42,434 nt of DNA from an uncultured Croceitalea sp. Lineage in GTDB: Bacteria; Bacteroidota; Bacteroidia; Flavobacteriales; Flavobacteriaceae. The DNA is taken from NCBI GenBank assembly GCA_937926215.1, contig CALEYA010000125.1:1-42434 (forward strand), read 5' to 3'. Shown one piece after another: positions 39,653 to 42,434 of the stretch; the stretch's first letter is position 1; every line of letters starts with the position of its first letter. The position numbers and the translations under genes were made by a program. The notes under the pieces were generated by a model. That model was not told where the DNA came from, did no database searches, and was given only the letters and a program-made list of their open reading frames with translations.

Positions 39653-42434
39653 TTAGTAATTGATATAGATCCATCCGTCCAAGAGTCTAGAGCCGTCGCC
39701 AAGATTGATGACGTAGTAGTATGATCCCGGTGGCAACCTTTTACTGTTGCCGTCATAATTGCCGCCCCAATCATTTTGATAGTTGGTGGCACTAAAGACC
39801 TCTTGTCCGTATCTATTGAATACCCTTACCAAACTATTGGCAAAACTTCCAATGTTTTCAACGGTCCATGTATCGTTGATGCCATCGCTATTTGGCGTAA
39901 AAGCATCGGATACCACCACATTCTGTGGTGCGTTGTTCACTGCATCGATCATGGCTTGGACCTCTTCCTGTGTTGCAGGTGAGGAGAAAGCGCCGGGATT
40001 GTTGGCAATATATTCCCTATACGCGTCTTCATTCGCTGGATCAACGCCAATAAGTGGCTCCAATATGGAATTCAATTCGGCAATGGTAATATCCGAAGTG
40101 CCTGTATCTGCGTCTATACCGATATCCGCAAGTACGGATTGTGAGGCATTCACTGCATCAATGATGGCCTGTACCTCTTCCAATGTTGGTGGACTGCTAA
40201 AACCGGTTTCATTGGCGATTGCCTCCTGATAAGCCTCTTCGTTTGCGGGGTCTACATTCATGATTCCGTCAATCGCGGCAAGTTGTGCTGCCGTCACTGC
40301 GTTGTTGTTTTCATTACTCGCACCACCCACTGAGCTGGAGTCCTCAAGAATTTCGGATAAAATAGCATCGTCATTTTCAACGGCATTTACCGCATCAATG
40401 ATATCCTGTAGGTCTTGAATTGAAACTGGTTCTGGATCTGCATTGGCAATGGCTTCCTCATACGCATCCAACAAGTCGGGGTTAAGATCGGTTAACCCAA
40501 GTCCTTCCAAATCTGCTAAGGATGGACTACCATCTGCGGGATCATTGGCATCGTCCACCAAGGTACCAACACTGTTCACCTCGTCGATCATGACCTGTAC
40601 CTCTTCCAAAGTAGCGGGTTCGCTAAAGGCATCCGGATTATTGTCGATAAAGTTTTGGTACCGCTCTTCGTTGGCCGGATCAACATTGTCCAGACCTATA
40701 ATGGCTTCCAAGTCCATAACGGTCACTACGGAATCCGTAGCATCGGGTTCATCGGCTTCATTGCCAATTTGTACCAATACATCCTCTGAGGCGTTAACGG
40801 CATCGATGATGGCCTGTACTTCTTCCACGGTCGGTGGACTGCTAAAGCCTGTTTCACTGGCTATCGCATCTTGATAGGCTTCTTCATTGGCAGGGTCCAC
40901 GTCCATGATGCCGTCAATGGCAGCTAATTGCGTCGCGGTCACTGGCGTACCGTTTGCATCGTTTGCACCTCCCGTAGAATCGGAATCCTCGAGTACTTCG
41001 GCAAGGGCATCTTGTGAAGCGTTGACCGCATCGATCATGGCCTGTACCTCTGCCTGCGTTGCAGGGGAAGAGAAGGCATCCGGGTTGTTGCCTATATAGT
41101 CTTGGTATGCCGCTTCATTGGCAGGATCCACTCCCGTTAGATCAGGTGCGATGGCATTGAGTTCCGCAATGGTGACATCGGAGTTGCCCGTATCGGCATC
41201 TGTTCCAATATCGGCAAGCACGGATTGCGATGCATTCACGGCATCGATGATGGCCTGTACTTCCGCTACCGTCGGTGGGTTGCTGAACCCTGTCTCGGCA
41301 GCAATTGCCGCTTGATATTCGGCTTCATTGGCCGGATCCACGTTCATGATCCCGTCAATGGCCGCCAACTGTGTAGCGCTCACCGGTGTACCATTGGCAT
41401 CGTTTGCACCTCCCGTAGAATCGGAATCCTCGAGTACTTCGGCAAGGGCGTCTTGCGATGCATTTACGGCATCGATCATTGCCTGAACCTCAGCTTGGGT
41501 TGCAGGTGATGAGAAGGCATCCGGGTTGTTGCCTATATAGTCTTGGTATGCCGCTTCATTGGCAGGATCCACTCCCGTTAGATCAGGTGCGATGGCATTG
41601 AGTTCCGCAATGGTGACATCGGAGGTTCCCGTATCGGCATCTGTTCCAATATCGGCAAGCACGGATTGCGATGCATTCACGGCATCGATGATGGCCTGTA
41701 CTTCCGCTACCGTCGGAGGGTTGCTAAAACCTGTTTCTGCCGCAATGGCTGCTTGATACTCGGCTTCATTGGCCGGATCCACGTTCATGATCCCGTCAAT
41801 GGCCGCTAACTGTGTAGCGGTCACTGGCGTACCATTGGCATCGTTTGCACCTCCCGTAGAATCGGAATCTTCGAGTACTTCGGCAAGGGCATCTATTGAA
41901 TCGTTAACGGCATCAATGATGGCCTGAACTTCCGCTACCGTTGGTGGGTTGCTAAAACCTGTTTCGGCCGCAATGGCCGCTTGATATTCGGCTTCATTGG
42001 CCGGATCTACGTTCATGATCCCGTCAATGGCCGCCAACTGTGTAGCGGTCACCGGGGTACCGTTTGCATCGTTTGCACCTCCCGTAGAATCGGAATCTTC
42101 CAATACTTCTGCAAGGGCGTCTTGCGATGCATTTACGGCATCAATGATGGCCTGTACTTCCGCTACCGTCGGTGGGTTGCTGAAGCCTGTCTCGGCCGCG
42201 ATGGCCGCTTGGTATTCCGCTTCGTTCGCTGGGATGACATCGGTTATCCCTGTAATATCGGCAAGCTGCGCCGCTGTTACCGGTGTACCATTGGCATCGT
42301 TTGCACCTCCCGTAGAATCGGAATCCTCGAGTACTTCGGCAAGGGCGTCTTGCGATGCATTTACGGCATCGATCATGTCTTGTACCTCCGCCTGCGTGGC
42401 AGGTGAGGAGAAGGCACCGGGGTTGTCGCCTATA
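39653..42434 (-). CDS. Repetitive T9SS adhesin with CHU_C gliding-motility C-terminal domain, N-terminal end missing
   Basis: The frame is open through the right edge (the first in-frame ATG at 42376 is internal), so at least 926 C-terminal codons are seen. Eleven full tandem units of 64-79 residues plus part of a twelfth fill 39932-42434; each holds a DPANE motif and ends with a variant of EVQAIIDAVNAS. The last ~90 residues are a type-B T9SS sorting domain (DAFTPNSDGINDTWTVENIG, VFNRYGQEVFSA, LPPGSYYYVINLGDG, GWIYINY). The product is therefore carried out by T9SS and attached to the surface. The units are strongly acidic and predicted mostly helical; their ligand is unknown. It is followed by an SprF-like gene after 35 bp, as in the sprB-sprF pair. 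Confidence 0.92.
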   Translation of the reverse strand, partial: IGDNPGAFSSPATQAEVQDMIDAVNASQDALAEVLEDSDSTGGANDANGTPVTAAQLADITGITDVIPANEAEYQAAIAAETGFSNPPTVAEVQAIIDAVNASQDALAEVLEDSDSTGGANDANGTPVTATQLAAIDGIMNVDPANEAEYQAAIAAETGFSNPPTVAEVQAIIDAVNDSIDALAEVLEDSDSTGGANDANGTPVTATQLAAIDGIMNVDPANEAEYQAAIAAETGFSNPPTVAEVQAIIDAVNASQSVLADIGTDADTGTSDVTIAELNAIAPDLTGVDPANEAAYQDYIGNNPDAFSSPATQAEVQAMIDAVNASQDALAEVLEDSDSTGGANDANGTPVSATQLAAIDGIMNVDPANEAEYQAAIAAETGFSNPPTVAEVQAIIDAVNASQSVLADIGTDADTGNSDVTIAELNAIAPDLTGVDPANEAAYQDYIGNNPDAFSSPATQAEVQAMIDAVNASQDALAEVLEDSDSTGGANDANGTPVTATQLAAIDGIMDVDPANEEAYQDAIASETGFSSPPTVEEVQAIIDAVNASEDVLVQIGNEADEPDATDSVVTVMDLEAIIGLDNVDPANEERYQNFIDNNPDAFSEPATLEEVQVMIDEVNSVGTLVDDANDPADGSPSLADLEGLGLTDLNPDLLDAYEEAIANADPEPVSIQDLQDIIDAVNAVENDDAILSEILEDSSSVGGASNENNNAVTAAQLAAIDGIMNVDPANEEAYQEAIANETGFSSPPTLEEVQAIIDAVNASQSVLADIGIDADTGTSDITIAELNSILEPLIGVDPANEDAYREYIANNPGAFSSPATQEEVQAMIDAVNNAPQNVVVSDAFTPNSDGINDTWTVENIGSFANSLVRVFNRYGQEVFSATNYQNDWGGNYDGNSKRLPPGSYYYVINLGDGSRLLDGWIYINY
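39932..42352 (-). repeat. Tandem coding repeats, 11 units of two main types
   Basis: Reading from 42352 downward, unit sizes are 228, 228, 228, 213, 228, 213, 228, 216, 192, 237 and 210 bp. The 76-residue A type begins QDALAEVLEDSDSTGGANDA; the 71-residue B type begins QSVLADIGTDADTGTSDVTI. The order is A A A B A B A B-like, short, A-like, B-like. The A-B pair at 41015-41455 and that at 41456-41896 share an almost identical stretch exactly 441 bp apart. Units far from the right edge (40142-40786) are more diverged. Confidence 0.9.

Noticed and set aside
39618-39674. Upstream ATG for the SprF-like gene
   Set aside because: It lies inside the end of the adhesin gene and puts 19 polar residues before the signal peptide.
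39932-42352. Possible CRISPR array because of regular repeats
   Set aside because: Unit length is 192-237 bp, always in frame, with no short repeat/unique spacer pattern and no cas genes; these are coding repeats.
39783-42406. Plus-strand frames of 65-148 codons opposite the repetitive adhesin
   Set aside because: They repeat with the period of the adhesin units and are simply the reverse strand of the repeats.

Overview
The window looks like the chromosome of a member of the Flavobacteriaceae (Bacteroidota), probably marine; I cannot fix the genus. Evidence: type IX secretion (T9SS) gliding/adhesin proteins with a CHU_C-type C-terminal domain and a PorP/SprF partner, a surface-lipoprotein export signal (C-SDDD), DUF1573, DUF5777, DUF4174 and spondin/lamin-tail proteins, and promoters of the TTG-N17-23-TANNTTTG kind. 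No RNA genes, insertion sequences, prophage genes or CRISPR arrays were seen.

Layout. (a) 1-4428, minus: N-terminal part of a giant secreted protein with thrombospondin-type-3 calcium repeats and Ig-like modules, running off the left edge. (b) 4837-5385: a lone ClpP. (c) 5525-8485, minus: a compact photorepair operon of a tiny DUF2256 zinc-finger gene, a DASH cryptochrome and an iron-sulfur PhrB-type photolyase. (d) 8669-12331: kynurenine 3-monooxygenase, DUF4174, a cysteine-free zinc-ribbon homologue and Nif3. (e) 12560-17703: lpxK, then lipA, GAPDH and a TPR hybrid histidine kinase on the minus strand, the last two overlapping by TTGA. (f) 17762-19956: two ECF sigma factors with an anti-sigma factor and a small Cys-rich membrane protein. 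(g) 20150-22356: aminotransferase and murB, again coupled by TTGA. (h) 22588-28607: a two-lobed aspartyl protease with PDZ, DUF1573, valS, an AT-rich orphan membrane protein and an EamA transporter. (i) 28726-32241: PepSY-TM, a secreted metallo-beta-lactamase-fold hydrolase, then an overlapping OB-fold/YceI/DUF5777 operon. (j) 32351-36083: a membrane-bound LytTR regulator divergent from a surface lipoprotein with two lamin-tail and two spondin-like modules, with candidate LytTR sites between them. (k) 36280-38598: an FdhF/YdeP molybdopterin oxidoreductase. (l) 38682-42434, minus: SprF-like protein and a repetitive T9SS adhesin running off the right edge.

Several start codons were moved or chosen on sequence grounds: TTG starts for the histidine kinase, murB and DUF2256 genes, GTG for the protease, and internal ATGs for the PhrB photolyase, Nif3, OB-fold, DUF5777, LytTR and SprF genes. 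The most interesting parts are the homogenised 76/71-residue adhesin repeats next to sprF, the LytTR/spondin-lipoprotein pair with 20-bp phased direct repeats, the OB-fold/YceI/DUF5777 envelope operon, the photorepair operon with its overlooked DUF2256 gene, and an AAAAAGTTTAAA element placed at nearly the same distance before two unrelated genes.
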